Source: Methylopila jiangsuensis (GTDB taxonomy: Bacteria; Pseudomonadota; Alphaproteobacteria; Rhizobiales; Methylopilaceae). Taken from it: a stretch of 64,000 bases of DNA. The stretch is taken from contig NZ_BSFK01000005.1 in assembly GCF_027922305.1 (NCBI RefSeq), positions 62,001 through 126,000 of the forward strand. Direction: 5' to 3'. Below, piece after piece: positions 20,321 through 27,662 of the stretch. A program made the translations under genes and the position numbers. The stretch's first letter is position 1. Each line of letters begins with the position of its first letter. The notes below the pieces were generated by a model. The model made no database searches, was not told the DNA's origin, and worked only from the letters and a program-made list of their open reading frames with translations.

Positions 20321-20338
20321 GCCCGAAAGGGCTTTTTT
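20321..20338 (+). terminator. Short GNRA-capped hairpin plus T6, possible terminator or attenuator
   Basis: GCCC-GAAA-GGGC followed by TTTTTT. The stem is only 4 bp but is closed by a stable GAAA tetraloop. An upstream GGGC at 20313-20316 can pair with the same GCCC and so break the hairpin, an arrangement also seen in attenuators. The simplest reading is the dxs terminator. Confidence 0.4.
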
Positions 20339-20365
20339 GGATAAGACCAAAAAGGACCTTTGCTC

Positions 20366-20394
20366 TTGACGTCCGCGTTTTTCGTCCGTCACAT
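20366..20394 (+). promoter_or_regulatory. Possible promoter of the orphan gene
   Basis: TTGACG at 20366-20371 is a good alphaproteobacterial -35 element. The hexamer 17 bases later (TCACAT) is a poor -10. It would give a leader of about 240 bases for the gene at 20642. Confidence 0.25.
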
Positions 20395-20641
20395 TCGTGC
20401 GCCCGCGAGTTTTCCGTGGGACGAGGCCCTGTAAAGACCAGGGTCGGCGCCTGAGGTGCGAACGCTATTGCCGCGTGCGTCCACCGTGTCGGCGTGGGTG
20501 TTGCGCCGCGTTTTCGCGCGCGTTTACGACGCGAACGTCCGGCCAGCGCCGAACGGTCAGAGCAGCATCACGACACGAAACTCCGCCAATCTAAGATGGC
20601 CGCAAAGACGTCCGCTCATTTTCCCTTATGGAGGAATGCGC

Positions 20642-21061
20642 ATGGTTGGGACGACCCGCAAAAGAGCAAAGATTATTGTGGACGACTACAACGGAACGTT
20701 CACAGTTGATTGTACGGAGCCTGGATACAGTTGTAGGGTGAGCGTATCTTCGGCTCCACAATTTGACGCGGAGCGCAGAGAAGTCATCAACTACTTCGTG
20801 TCTTCCGAATCGCATGCGATGAAGCAGGATCCGAAGCTGCGGGAGCTGACGGACAAGCTGAATGGTCTCATGCAGGAGATCCATTCGGCTCGGACCGATA
20901 AGCAGCAGACGCTCGGTCTTCTTGAGACGCCGCGTGGCCTGATGCTGGTGTGGAAGTATGAATCCGAGGGCGCTTCGCCGGCGGGACGATCGGGCATGAC
21001 CACTTACGATGTTGACGACATGACGCCTGAAGAGATCGAAAAGCTGCTGTGGTCATCGTAG
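20642..21061 (+). CDS. Orphan hypothetical protein with atypical base composition
   Basis: A 139-residue soluble protein I do not recognise. It begins MVGTTRKRAKIIVDDYNGTF, has a beta-rich first half with two cysteines (VDCTEPGYSC), a helical centre (KLRELTDKLNGLMQEIHSA), and ends MTPEEIEKLLWSS. The ATG at 20642 is preceded by GGAGG 7 bases away; an earlier ATG at 20636 overlaps that site. Codon use is clearly less GC-biased than in neighbouring genes (ATT, GTT, AAA and TCA are common). That suggests recent acquisition or weak selection. There are no mobile-element genes beside it. Confidence 0.65.
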   Translation: MVGTTRKRAKIIVDDYNGTFTVDCTEPGYSCRVSVSSAPQFDAERREVINYFVSSESHAMKQDPKLRELTDKLNGLMQEIHSARTDKQQTLGLLETPRGLMLVWKYESEGASPAGRSGMTTYDVDDMTPEEIEKLLWSS

Positions 21062-21243
21062 GGAGGCTTGACCGGGCGCCCAAGCCGTCGAGAGCGCAGT
21101 CAAAGATCAGGTGCGGTGTCGACAGCCTTGATCAGGTGAACTCTTGCACTCCGACTGCGGTCTTGGCGGAGCGCGTCGCACATGCCGAGAAACGGCCGGA
21201 TCAGGCTCAAGCGCCGGAGAGAACCCCTCCCGACGCCTGAGTT

Positions 21244-21810
21244 TTAATGCTCGCCATGCGTGGCGCGCCGCCGCATCGTCTCCATGGCGCGGGCGAACAC
21301 GGCCGGATCGTCCAGCGCGCGGGCGAGCGTGATCGCGCCCTGGACGCCGGCTACCGTCTCCTCCGCCAGCGCCCGGGCGTCGTCCGGCGCGTGGCCGGCG
21401 CGGGCCAGCGCGGCCTCCAGCGCCGCCACCCAGCGCACGAAGTAGCTGCGGATCGCATCCGCGAAACGGTCGCGGGCGTCGCCCAGCGCCAGCACGCCCA
21501 CGAGACAGGCGCGGCGGCCGGTGCGGAAGTAGGCGTCCACGCTGTCGAACATGGCGGCGATCGCCTTGTCCGGGGCTTCGGCGTCCCGGAGCGGCGCGTA
21601 GACCTCGCGCTCGAACCAGCCGTCGATCTCCGCCAGAGCGGCCTCGGCCATCTCCTCCTTTCCGCGGGGGAAGAAGTGGTAGAGGCTGCCCTTGCCGAGC
21701 CCGGTGGCGGCGCCGATCAGCGACAGGCTCGCGCCCTCGTAGCCGTGTTCGCGGAACACCTCGGCGATGGCGGGCAGCAACGCCGCCCTTTCGGCCGGAG
21801 GGCGCGCCAC
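21244..21810 (-). CDS. TetR/AcrR-family repressor
   Basis: A 188-residue regulator. The N-terminal helix-turn-helix is AALLPAIAEVFREHGYEGAS-LSLIGAATGLGKGSLYHFFPRGKEEM. The ligand domain has CLVGVLALGD and ALAEETVAGVQGAITLARAL, as in the group of short TetR proteins with a TetR_C-type pocket. The start is a GTG at 21810, 5 bases after the stop of the DUF1348 gene, so both are one transcript. The frame is open upstream but inside that gene. A tandem palindrome in front of the pair (22293-22327) is the likely operator, so the pair is probably autoregulated. Confidence 0.85.
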   Translation of the reverse strand: MARPPAERAALLPAIAEVFREHGYEGASLSLIGAATGLGKGSLYHFFPRGKEEMAEAALAEIDGWFEREVYAPLRDAEAPDKAIAAMFDSVDAYFRTGRRACLVGVLALGDARDRFADAIRSYFVRWVAALEAALARAGHAPDDARALAEETVAGVQGAITLARALDDPAVFARAMETMRRRATHGEH

Positions 21811-21815
21811 GCCCG

Positions 21816-22283
21816 TCAGAGCCCGAGATCGCTCAGGCCCGGATGGTCGTCCGGCCGGCGCCCCAGCGGCCAGTGGTATTTGCGGTCGGCCTCCGCGATC
21901 GGCAGGTCGTTGATGGAGGCGAGCCGCCGCCGCATCAGGCCGGCGGCGTCGAACTCCCAGTTCTCGTTGCCATAGGAGCGGAACCACTGGCCGGAATCGT
22001 CGCGCCACTCATAGGCGAAGCGCGCGGCGATGCGGTCGTCGGTGAAGGCCCACACCTCCTTGATCAGCCGATAGTCCAGCTCCCGCGCCCATTTGCGGGT
22101 GAGGAAGGCGACGATCTCATCCCGCCCGCGCACGAACTCGGCCCGGTTCCGCCAAACGCTGTCCGGCGTGTAGGCCAGCGCCACCTTCGCCGGATCACGT
22201 CCGTTCCAGGCGTCCTCGGCGAGACGCGCCTTCTGTGCGGCGGTCTCGGCGGTGAAGGGCGGAAAAGGCGGGCGTGCGGACAT
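21816..22283 (-). CDS. DUF1348 / NTF2-fold protein
   Basis: A 155-residue protein of the SnoaL-like DUF1348 family: [77 protein letters not shown]. The family has an NTF2-like cone fold, and its biochemical role is not settled. The ATG at 22283 has GGAG 7 bases upstream. It is the first gene of a two-gene unit with a TetR regulator. That context suggests induction by a small molecule the TetR protein binds. Confidence 0.88.
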   Translation of the reverse strand: MSARPPFPPFTAETAAQKARLAEDAWNGRDPAKVALAYTPDSVWRNRAEFVRGRDEIVAFLTRKWARELDYRLIKEVWAFTDDRIAARFAYEWRDDSGQWFRSYGNENWEFDAAGLMRRRLASINDLPIAEADRKYHWPLGRRPDDHPGLSDLGL

Positions 22284-22292
22284 CGTCGTCTC

Positions 22293-22327
22293 CTGTACCG
22301 GTCGGTAAACTTTACCGGACGGTACAG
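22293..22327 (-). promoter_or_regulatory. Tandem palindromic operator for the TetR/DUF1348 pair
   Basis: A 35-bp near-perfect inverted repeat whose halves match at 15 of 17 positions. Inside it are two 12-bp palindromes, TACCGGTCGGTA (22296-22307) and TACCGGACGGTA (22313-22324), centred 17 bp apart. It lies 9 bases upstream of the DUF1348 start. Two TetR dimers side by side would fit. Confidence 0.75.
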
Positions 22328-22373
22328 GAATCGTTCTTACGGTCAAGGATCAAGGTTCGGAGCGACCTGCGCC

Positions 22374-23375
22374 TCAGAACCCGAGAACGCGCGCGATCTC
22401 ATCCGCCGCCACCGTCGGCGCCAGCCCGCCGGCGGCCACGTCGCGCTCCAGCGCCGGCACGCGCTCGGCGAGGCGCGGATCGTCGGCGAGGCGCTCCCGG
22501 AAACGGGCCTCCACCATGGTCCACATCCAGCGCACCTGCTGGCCCGCGCGCCGGCGGGCCAGTTCGCCCGCCTTGGCGCGGGCGTCGCGGCAGGCCTCCA
22601 CCCGCGTCCACAGCCGATCGAGGCCCTGGTCCGCGAGGCCCGAGACGGTGAGCACCTCCGGCGTCCAGGCTCCGCCCTGGCCCGAAAGAATGCGCAGCGC
22701 GCCGGCGTATTCGGCGGCGGCCGCCTTGGCCCGGGGGGCGCCGTCGCCGTCCGCCTTGTTCACGGCGATGATGTCGGCGATCTCCAGCACGCCCTTCTTG
22801 ATGCCCTGAAGCTCGTCGCCTGCGCCCGGCAGCATCAGCACCAGAAACACGTCCGTCATGTCCGAGACGGTGGTCTCCGACTGGCCGATGCCAACCGTCT
22901 CCACGAGGATCACGTCAAACCCGGCCGCCTCCGCCAGCAGCATGCTCTCCCGCGTTTTGGCCGCCACGCCGCCGAGCGTGCCGGCGGAAGGCGAGGGCCG
23001 CACATAAGCCCGCCGGTCCATGGCGAGCCGCTGCATGCGGGTCTTGTCGCCCAGGATCGAGCCGCCGGTGCGGGTGGAGGACGGGTCGACCGCCAGCACC
23101 GCGACCTTGTGACCGGCGGCGGTCAGCCGGCTGCCCAGCGTGTCGATGGTGGTGGATTTGCCGACGCCCGGAACCCCGGTGACGCCGACGCGGATGGCTT
23201 TTCCGGTGTGCGGCAGAAGCTCCTGCACCAGCGCGCGCGCAAACGCCTGATGATCGGCGCGGCGGGATTCCGCGAAGGTGATGGCGCGGGCGAGCGAAGC
23301 GCGGTCTCCGGAACGAATGCGGTCGGCGAAGGCGGCGAGATCGGGCGTGGCGCGGGAGGTCGGCGTGGCGGTCAC
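22374..23375 (-). CDS. meaB: Methylmalonyl-CoA mutase-associated GTPase MeaB
   Basis: A G3E-family GTPase chaperone that protects and loads B12 into methylmalonyl-CoA (or ethylmalonyl-CoA) mutase. The 333-residue form from GTG 23375 shows VGVTGVPGVGKSTTIDTLG, VLAVDPSSTRTGGSILGDKTRM, FDVILVETVGIGQSE and ADIIAVNKADGD. The start is uncertain because the frame is open to 23471; family length favours 23375. The mutase gene is not in the window. In methylotrophs MeaB serves the ethylmalonyl-CoA pathway of glyoxylate regeneration, which agrees with fae. Confidence 0.93.
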   Translation of the reverse strand: MTATPTSRATPDLAAFADRIRSGDRASLARAITFAESRRADHQAFARALVQELLPHTGKAIRVGVTGVPGVGKSTTIDTLGSRLTAAGHKVAVLAVDPSSTRTGGSILGDKTRMQRLAMDRRAYVRPSPSAGTLGGVAAKTRESMLLAEAAGFDVILVETVGIGQSETTVSDMTDVFLVLMLPGAGDELQGIKKGVLEIADIIAVNKADGDGAPRAKAAAAEYAGALRILSGQGGAWTPEVLTVSGLADQGLDRLWTRVEACRDARAKAGELARRRAGQQVRWMWTMVEARFRERLADDPRLAERVPALERDVAAGGLAPTVAADEIARVLGF

Positions 23376-23493
23376 GGGGCTCGTCGGGCTGTCGTGGGGG
23401 AGGGAGAGCGGGCGCGACGCTAACAGACAAGCCCCACCGCGGCGAGCGCGTCGAAAGTCATGACCACGCACACGATTCTTTTGGTGATCTTGC

Positions 23494-23519
23494 GCAACCT
23501 CAAGGCTTCATCCAGCGTT
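23494..23519 (+). promoter_or_regulatory. Near-consensus EcfG-type promoter
   Basis: GCAAC (23494-23498), 17-base spacer, CGTT (23516-23519). One mismatch from GGAAC-N17-CGTT. It lies 46 bases upstream of csbD, a gene type often under EcfG control in Rhizobiales. Confidence 0.45.
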
Positions 23520-23565
23520 CTGGAAACAATAATGCGACAAAACGCATCAGGCTCGGGAGGCCGCG

Positions 23566-23763
23566 GTGAACAAGGATCGGATGGAAGGCGTCGCCAAGCA
23601 GATCAAGGGCCGTCTGCAGCAGGCTCTTGGCCGCATGGCGGGTGACGACAAGCTGGTGCTCCGCGGTCGCGCCAACCAGATCGCCGGCGAAGCCGAAGCC
23701 GGCATCGCCCGCGCCCTGGCCGCAGGCCGCAGTTGGACTGGACGGCGCCGTCTCGGCGTGTGA
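23566..23763 (+). CDS. CsbD-family stress protein
   Basis: A 65-residue protein opening VNKDRMEGVAKQIKGRLQQA and continuing GDDKLVLRGRANQIAGEAE, the CsbD signature. Such small hydrophilic helical proteins accumulate under general stress; their function is not known. The GTG start at 23566 has GGAGG 6 bases upstream. A near-consensus EcfG promoter precedes it and a strong terminator follows at 23826, so it is a monocistronic stress gene. Confidence 0.88.
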   Translation: MNKDRMEGVAKQIKGRLQQALGRMAGDDKLVLRGRANQIAGEAEAGIARALAAGRSWTGRRRLGV

Positions 23764-23825
23764 CATCGGAGACCGTCAGCGGGATTCGCGCCTTCTAACG
23801 AGGAAGGTCCGCGGACCTGGCGTTT

Positions 23826-23850
23826 AAAGGGCGCGGTATCGCGCCCTTTT
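23826..23850 (+). terminator. Rho-independent terminator after csbD
   Basis: A perfect 10-bp stem (AAAGGGCGCG/CGCGCCCTTT) with loop GTAT and a T4 end, 63 bases past the csbD stop. Confidence 0.8.
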
Positions 23851-24022
23851 GCGCGTCTCCTGAATGGGGCGGCGCCATCGGCGTAGGCCTTTAACCTTCG
23901 GTGCGCATTACGCCGTTTGAGCGCGACGGTGTGAACCTCTCAGATCAGGTCGCGGCCGTCCGACGGTCGGCGTTCGGCGCGGGCGCGGAATGTCCACGCG
24001 CCGGGCTCTTTGAATGCGCCGG

Positions 24023-24394
24023 TCACGCCTTGGCGAACAGCGACGCCCCGGGAGCGTTGAGAGTGCGCCTGTAGGCTTTGGCGGCCTCAGTGGGCGATGC
24101 GCGGCGGCGACGGCGCGTCTGATCGAGGCCGAGGCCGGTGGCGATCAGTTGAGCCACAAGCGGCGCATAGGGACGCGACCGCTCCACCAGGGAGCCGTCG
24201 CTGGCGGGGGCGGCTCCGGTCCGGGCGGCGGCTGTGGCGGAAGCGTCCGGCTTCGGGTCTGTTGCGCGTGAAGACGGCGCTGCGGCCTCCGTACGCGGCG
24301 TCTGGGTGCGCGCGGGCTCAGCCGCCGCGCTGTCCGCCGCTCGACGTGGGCGGGAGGGGGCGTCGGCCGGACGGGGGCCCGAAATCAGAAACAT
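24023..24394 (-). CDS. Conserved hypothetical protein with disordered N-terminus
   Basis: A 123-residue protein without a signal peptide. The first 70 residues are Ala/Pro/Arg-rich and probably disordered. The last 50 contain PYAPLVAQLIATGLGLDQTR followed by RRRRASPTEAAKAYRRTL. I have seen this type of tail in other Rhizobiales hypothetical proteins. The ATG at 24394 follows GGGAGGG by 5 bases; a GTG one codon earlier is possible. Function unknown. Confidence 0.7.
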   Translation of the reverse strand: MFLISGPRPADAPSRPRRAADSAAAEPARTQTPRTEAAAPSSRATDPKPDASATAAARTGAAPASDGSLVERSRPYAPLVAQLIATGLGLDQTRRRRRASPTEAAKAYRRTLNAPGASLFAKA

Positions 24395-24574
24395 CACGCC
24401 CTCCCTCTCATCGAAACCTGTCCCATATCAGCACCGCCGCGAAGCGTGAAACGTCAACCGAATCTTAACCATATGTCCGGTCCGGGTTTCCACTTAAGGA
24501 AAGTACGGACGGATTCGTTAAAGTCCAGCGGCCGCGATTCGTTTGCGTGGCCTCAGCACGGATACCTTGGCCGC

Positions 24575-26257
24575 ATGCCGCTCAGCTCCACGGCGCCGGA
24601 CGCCCCGGCGGCCCCGCCTGTTCTGGACGTCCTCCGCGCGGTGGGCGAAGCGGCCTACGTCTGGGACGTGGCGTCCGACGCGCTCGTCTGGACGGACAAC
24701 GCAGCCGACCTGCTCGGGCTCGACGGCCGCTTTCCCATCGACACCGCCACCCGCTACGACGCGCTGATCGATCCCGAGGCGCTGACGACCCGCCGCTCGG
24801 CGGTGTTCGGCGCCTCCGCGCCGGACGCGGGGGAGGGCGCGCCGTTCGAGGTGGAGTACGCCATCCGGCGCGGCGGCCGGGCGCGGCGCCTCTGGGTGCA
24901 GGACCGCGGCCGCTGGTACGCGGGCGAGGACGGCCGGCCGGCGCGGGTCGCGGGCGTGGTGCGGCTGCTGGGCGCCCATCACGAGCGGGCGGAGCAGCTG
25001 GCGCTCGCGGCGCGGTTCGATCCGCTAACGGGGCAGATCGCACGGCCGCGCCTGCTGGAGATCGCCGAAGCGGCGCTGCAGGCGGGGGCGCGGATGCAGA
25101 CGCCGTCCTCCTTCGCGCTGGTGGCGCTCAGCAATCTCGGCGCGATCAACGACGCTTACGGCTTCGCGCTCGGCGACCGGGCGGTGATGGAGGTGGCGCG
25201 GCGGCTGCGCGGCGTCATGCGCGGCGGCGATTCGCTCGGCCGGTTCTCCACCTCCACCTTTGGTCTGGTGCTTCAGGAGTGCGACGGGCCGGACCTGCAG
25301 GTGGCCGCCCGCCGCTTCGTGGCGGCGGTGAACGAGGAGCCGCTGCCGACCGAATTCGGCCCGGTCTCGGTGCGCATCGCGGTCGGCGGCGTGGTGGCGC
25401 CGCGCCACGCCCGGGACGTGAAGGAGCTGGTGGACCGCGGCCGCAGCGCGCTGTCCCGCGCCGCGAACGCGGTTTCGGCGACGCACATCTACACGCCGGA
25501 TCCCGAGCGGGAGGAGGCCCGGCGCAGCAACGTCCGGCTTGCGGACGAGCTGATGCAGGCCATCAACGCCCGGCGGCTGACGCTGGCGTTCCAGCCGGTG
25601 CTGCGCGCCTCCACCCGCGAGGTCTGCTGGAGCGAGGCGCTGGTGCGGGTGCGCGTCGCCGACGGCCGGGTGGTCTCCGGCGGGCCGCTGGTGCAGGCTG
25701 CGGAGGAGGTCGGCATCGTCCATGCGCTCGACCACCGGGTGCTCGACCTCGCGATCCGGCATCTGGCCGCCAACCCGGCCGCGCGGGTGGCGGTGAACAT
25801 CTCCGCCTCCACCACCAGCGACGTGGCGTGGATGGACGCCCTGACCTCCTGGCTCACGCTGCGGCCGGACCTGGCCGAGCGGCTGATGGTGGAGATCACC
25901 GAGACCGTCGCCATCGCCGATCTCACCGTCACCGCCGGCTTCGTGGACGGGCTGCGGGAGCGCGGGGTGAAGGTGGCGATCGACGACTTCGGCACCGGCC
26001 ACACCTCGTTCAAGGCGCTGAAGCAGCTCGCCATCGATCTGGTGAAGATCGACGGCTCCTTCGTGAAGGACCTCGCCGGCCCGTCCGACAGCGGAGCCTT
26101 CGTGCGGGCGCTGCTGGCGCTGTCGCGGGAGCTCGGCTTCGAGACGGTCGCCGAACAGGTGGAGACCGCCGAGGTGGCCGACCTGCTCACCGGATGGGGC
26201 GCGACCTATCTCCAGGGCGACTTCCTCGCCGCGGCGGCGGTGCCGGCGGAGGGGTAG
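24575..26257 (+). CDS. PAS-GGDEF-EAL protein, likely c-di-GMP phosphodiesterase
   Basis: A 560-residue signalling protein. Residues 15-120 form a PAS-like sensor (VGEAAYVWDVASDALVWTDNAADLLGL). The GGDEF domain is degenerate: at the active-site loop it reads GRFSTSTFGLVL, so it should not make c-di-GMP. The EAL domain keeps SEALVRV, the Asn of NISAST, the Glu of MVEITET, IDDFGTGHTSF, the Lys of LVKIDGSFV, and ETVAEQVET. It should therefore hydrolyse c-di-GMP to pGpG, perhaps with GTP control from the GGDEF domain. The ATG at 24575 is chosen from the PAS start; the frame is open to 24446. Confidence 0.88.
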   Translation: MPLSSTAPDAPAAPPVLDVLRAVGEAAYVWDVASDALVWTDNAADLLGLDGRFPIDTATRYDALIDPEALTTRRSAVFGASAPDAGEGAPFEVEYAIRRGGRARRLWVQDRGRWYAGEDGRPARVAGVVRLLGAHHERAEQLALAARFDPLTGQIARPRLLEIAEAALQAGARMQTPSSFALVALSNLGAINDAYGFALGDRAVMEVARRLRGVMRGGDSLGRFSTSTFGLVLQECDGPDLQVAARRFVAAVNEEPLPTEFGPVSVRIAVGGVVAPRHARDVKELVDRGRSALSRAANAVSATHIYTPDPEREEARRSNVRLADELMQAINARRLTLAFQPVLRASTREVCWSEALVRVRVADGRVVSGGPLVQAAEEVGIVHALDHRVLDLAIRHLAANPAARVAVNISASTTSDVAWMDALTSWLTLRPDLAERLMVEITETVAIADLTVTAGFVDGLRERGVKVAIDDFGTGHTSFKALKQLAIDLVKIDGSFVKDLAGPSDSGAFVRALLALSRELGFETVAEQVETAEVADLLTGWGATYLQGDFLAAAAVPAEG

Positions 26258-26293
26258 GCTTCAGCGTCCGTCCGGAGGCGCACGTCATTGCAC

Positions 26294-26331
26294 CACCCGT
26301 CATGCCCAGCATGCGCCGGGCATGACGGGTG
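26294..26331. repeat. Single REP-like hairpin, GTCATGCCC family
   Basis: A perfect 14-bp stem (CACCCGTCATGCCC with GGGCATGACGGGTG) and a 10-base loop. It lies between the convergent GGDEF-EAL and CNBD genes, where it could also end both transcripts. It shares the GTCATGCCC/GGGCATGAC core with the elements at 29680, 45783, 45963 and 62085. Confidence 0.75.
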
Positions 26332-26353
26332 AGGCGGTTTTCCGACAGGCGCC

Positions 26354-26806
26354 TCAGCGCCGCAGCGCCGCCTCGATGCGCTTCAGGTCGGCCATGTCGG
26401 CCGCCATGCGCTCGGAGAGCCTCTGGCGCAGCGTCTCCGCAAGCTCGGGATATTCGTCGAACAGGCGCAGGAACAGCGGCCGGGCGATGCGCAGCACGCC
26501 GGCGGCGCCCACCGCCACCGCCGTCGCCGGCCGCTTCACATCCGTCAGCAGCGCCATCTCGCCGATCAGCGCGCCGGGGCCGATGCGGCGGCTCGGGCCG
26601 TCGCCCGGCTTGCCCCGGAACAGGTCGATCGCGCCCGACATCACCACATAGCCGCCGTCGGCGCGCTGGCCCTCGCGGAACAGCGTCTGTCCGTCGCGGA
26701 GGCTCTGGCGGTCGGCGGAGAAGGCGATCAGGCGCAGGGCGTCGCGGCCAAGCGCGTCCAGCACCGGCGCGCGGCTCAGCGTGCGAATGTCGTCCTCAAG
26801 CGCCAA
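26354..26806 (-). CDS. Cyclic nucleotide-binding-domain protein
   Basis: A 150-residue protein made of one cNMP-binding beta-barrel domain with flanking helices. Seen: LRDGQTLFREGQRADGGYVVMSGAIDLF and RRIGPGALIGEMALLTDVKRPATAVA; the GEMALL..KRPATA stretch is the phosphate-binding cassette. There is no DNA-binding domain. The start is TTG at 26806 with GGGGAG upstream. It lies 28 bases after the response regulator on the same strand. From memory, the Brucella CenR/OtpR regulator is also co-transcribed with a gene described as a cAMP-dependent kinase regulatory subunit, so this pairing appears conserved. Confidence 0.85.
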   Translation of the reverse strand: MALEDDIRTLSRAPVLDALGRDALRLIAFSADRQSLRDGQTLFREGQRADGGYVVMSGAIDLFRGKPGDGPSRRIGPGALIGEMALLTDVKRPATAVAVGAAGVLRIARPLFLRLFDEYPELAETLRQRLSERMAADMADLKRIEAALRR

Positions 26807-26834
26807 GCCGCTCCCCGCGCGTCCCGCCCGCCCC

Positions 26835-27521
26835 TCAAGGGACGAGCTTGTAGCCTCCGGCCTCCGTGACGAGCAGACGCGCGTTGGACGGATCGGCCTC
26901 GATCTTCTGCCTCAGCCGATAGACATGCGTTTCGAGCGTGTGAGTCGTCACGCCCGAATTGTAGCCCCAGACTTCCTGAAGAAGCGTTTCGCGCCCCACC
27001 ACCGAGGAGCCGGCGCGGTAGAGGAAGCGCAGGATGGCGGTTTCCTTCTCCGTCAGGCGGATCTTGGCGTTCTTGTCGGTCACCAGCATCTTGGCGCCCG
27101 GCTTGAACGTGTAGGGGCCGACCGCGAACACCGCGTCCTCGCTCGCCTCGTGGCTGCGGAGCTGGGCGCGGATGCGGGCGAGCAGCACCGCGAAGCGCAC
27201 CGGCTTCGCCACATAGTCGTTGGCGCCGGCCTCAAGCCCGAGGATCTGGTCGGCGTCGGAGTCCTGGCCCGTGAGCATGATCACCGGGCCGCGGAAGCCG
27301 TCCCGGCGCATCATCTTCACCGCCTCGCGACCGTCCACGTCCGGCAGCCCGACGTCCATCAGCACGAGGTCCACATGGTCGGCGCGGGCCTTGGCCACGC
27401 CCTCCATGGCGACGCTCGCCGTCTCGGCCTCGAACTCGTCGTGCAGATTCAGCTGCTCGGCGATCTCCTCCCGAAGGTCGGAATCATCGTCGACGACAAG
27501 AATCTTGCGCTTGGTGGCCAT
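26835..27521 (-). CDS. cenR: CenR/OtpR-type OmpR-family response regulator
   Basis: A 228-residue regulator. The receiver has VVDDDSD, phospho-acceptor Asp56 (LVLMDVGLPD) and Lys106 (DYVAKPVRF). The winged helix contains RLTEKETAILRFLYRAGSSVVGRETLLQEVWGY and THTLETHVYRLRQKIE. The sequence and the neighbouring CNBD gene fit CenR (Caulobacter) and OtpR (Brucella), regulators of cell-envelope integrity. No kinase gene is beside it, as is usual for CenR. A divergent L,D-transpeptidase gene starts 142 bases away, in line with an envelope role. Confidence 0.85.
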   Translation of the reverse strand: MATKRKILVVDDDSDLREEIAEQLNLHDEFEAETASVAMEGVAKARADHVDLVLMDVGLPDVDGREAVKMMRRDGFRGPVIMLTGQDSDADQILGLEAGANDYVAKPVRFAVLLARIRAQLRSHEASEDAVFAVGPYTFKPGAKMLVTDKNAKIRLTEKETAILRFLYRAGSSVVGRETLLQEVWGYNSGVTTHTLETHVYRLRQKIEADPSNARLLVTEAGGYKLVP

Positions 27522-27662
27522 CTGGGGGTCATCTCCGGCTGCGGACGCCGCATCGCGTTCAGGGGGTGAACTAGTGCAGGGCCCCCGCGCTCGGCAAGGC
27601 GGGCGGCCGCCAAAAGCCGCGTGCGGTCTGTGTGATCACACGTTTCTGATCTGGATGTTACG

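Larger units (their letters stand above)
20065..20641. other. 577-bp intergenic region dxs to orphan gene
   Basis: No convincing gene. The stretch becomes less GC-rich from about 20290. It holds a small hairpin with a T run (20321-20338) and a possible housekeeping -35 (CTTGACG, 20365-20371). A 270-base leader then runs up to the gene at 20642. Confidence 0.5.

Noticed and set aside
20061-20369. A 102-residue open frame whose GTG overlaps the dxs stop (GTGA)
   Set aside because: The product has no protein-like composition and no family likeness, and the hairpin/T6 structure at 20321-20338 lies inside it. The overlap alone is not enough.
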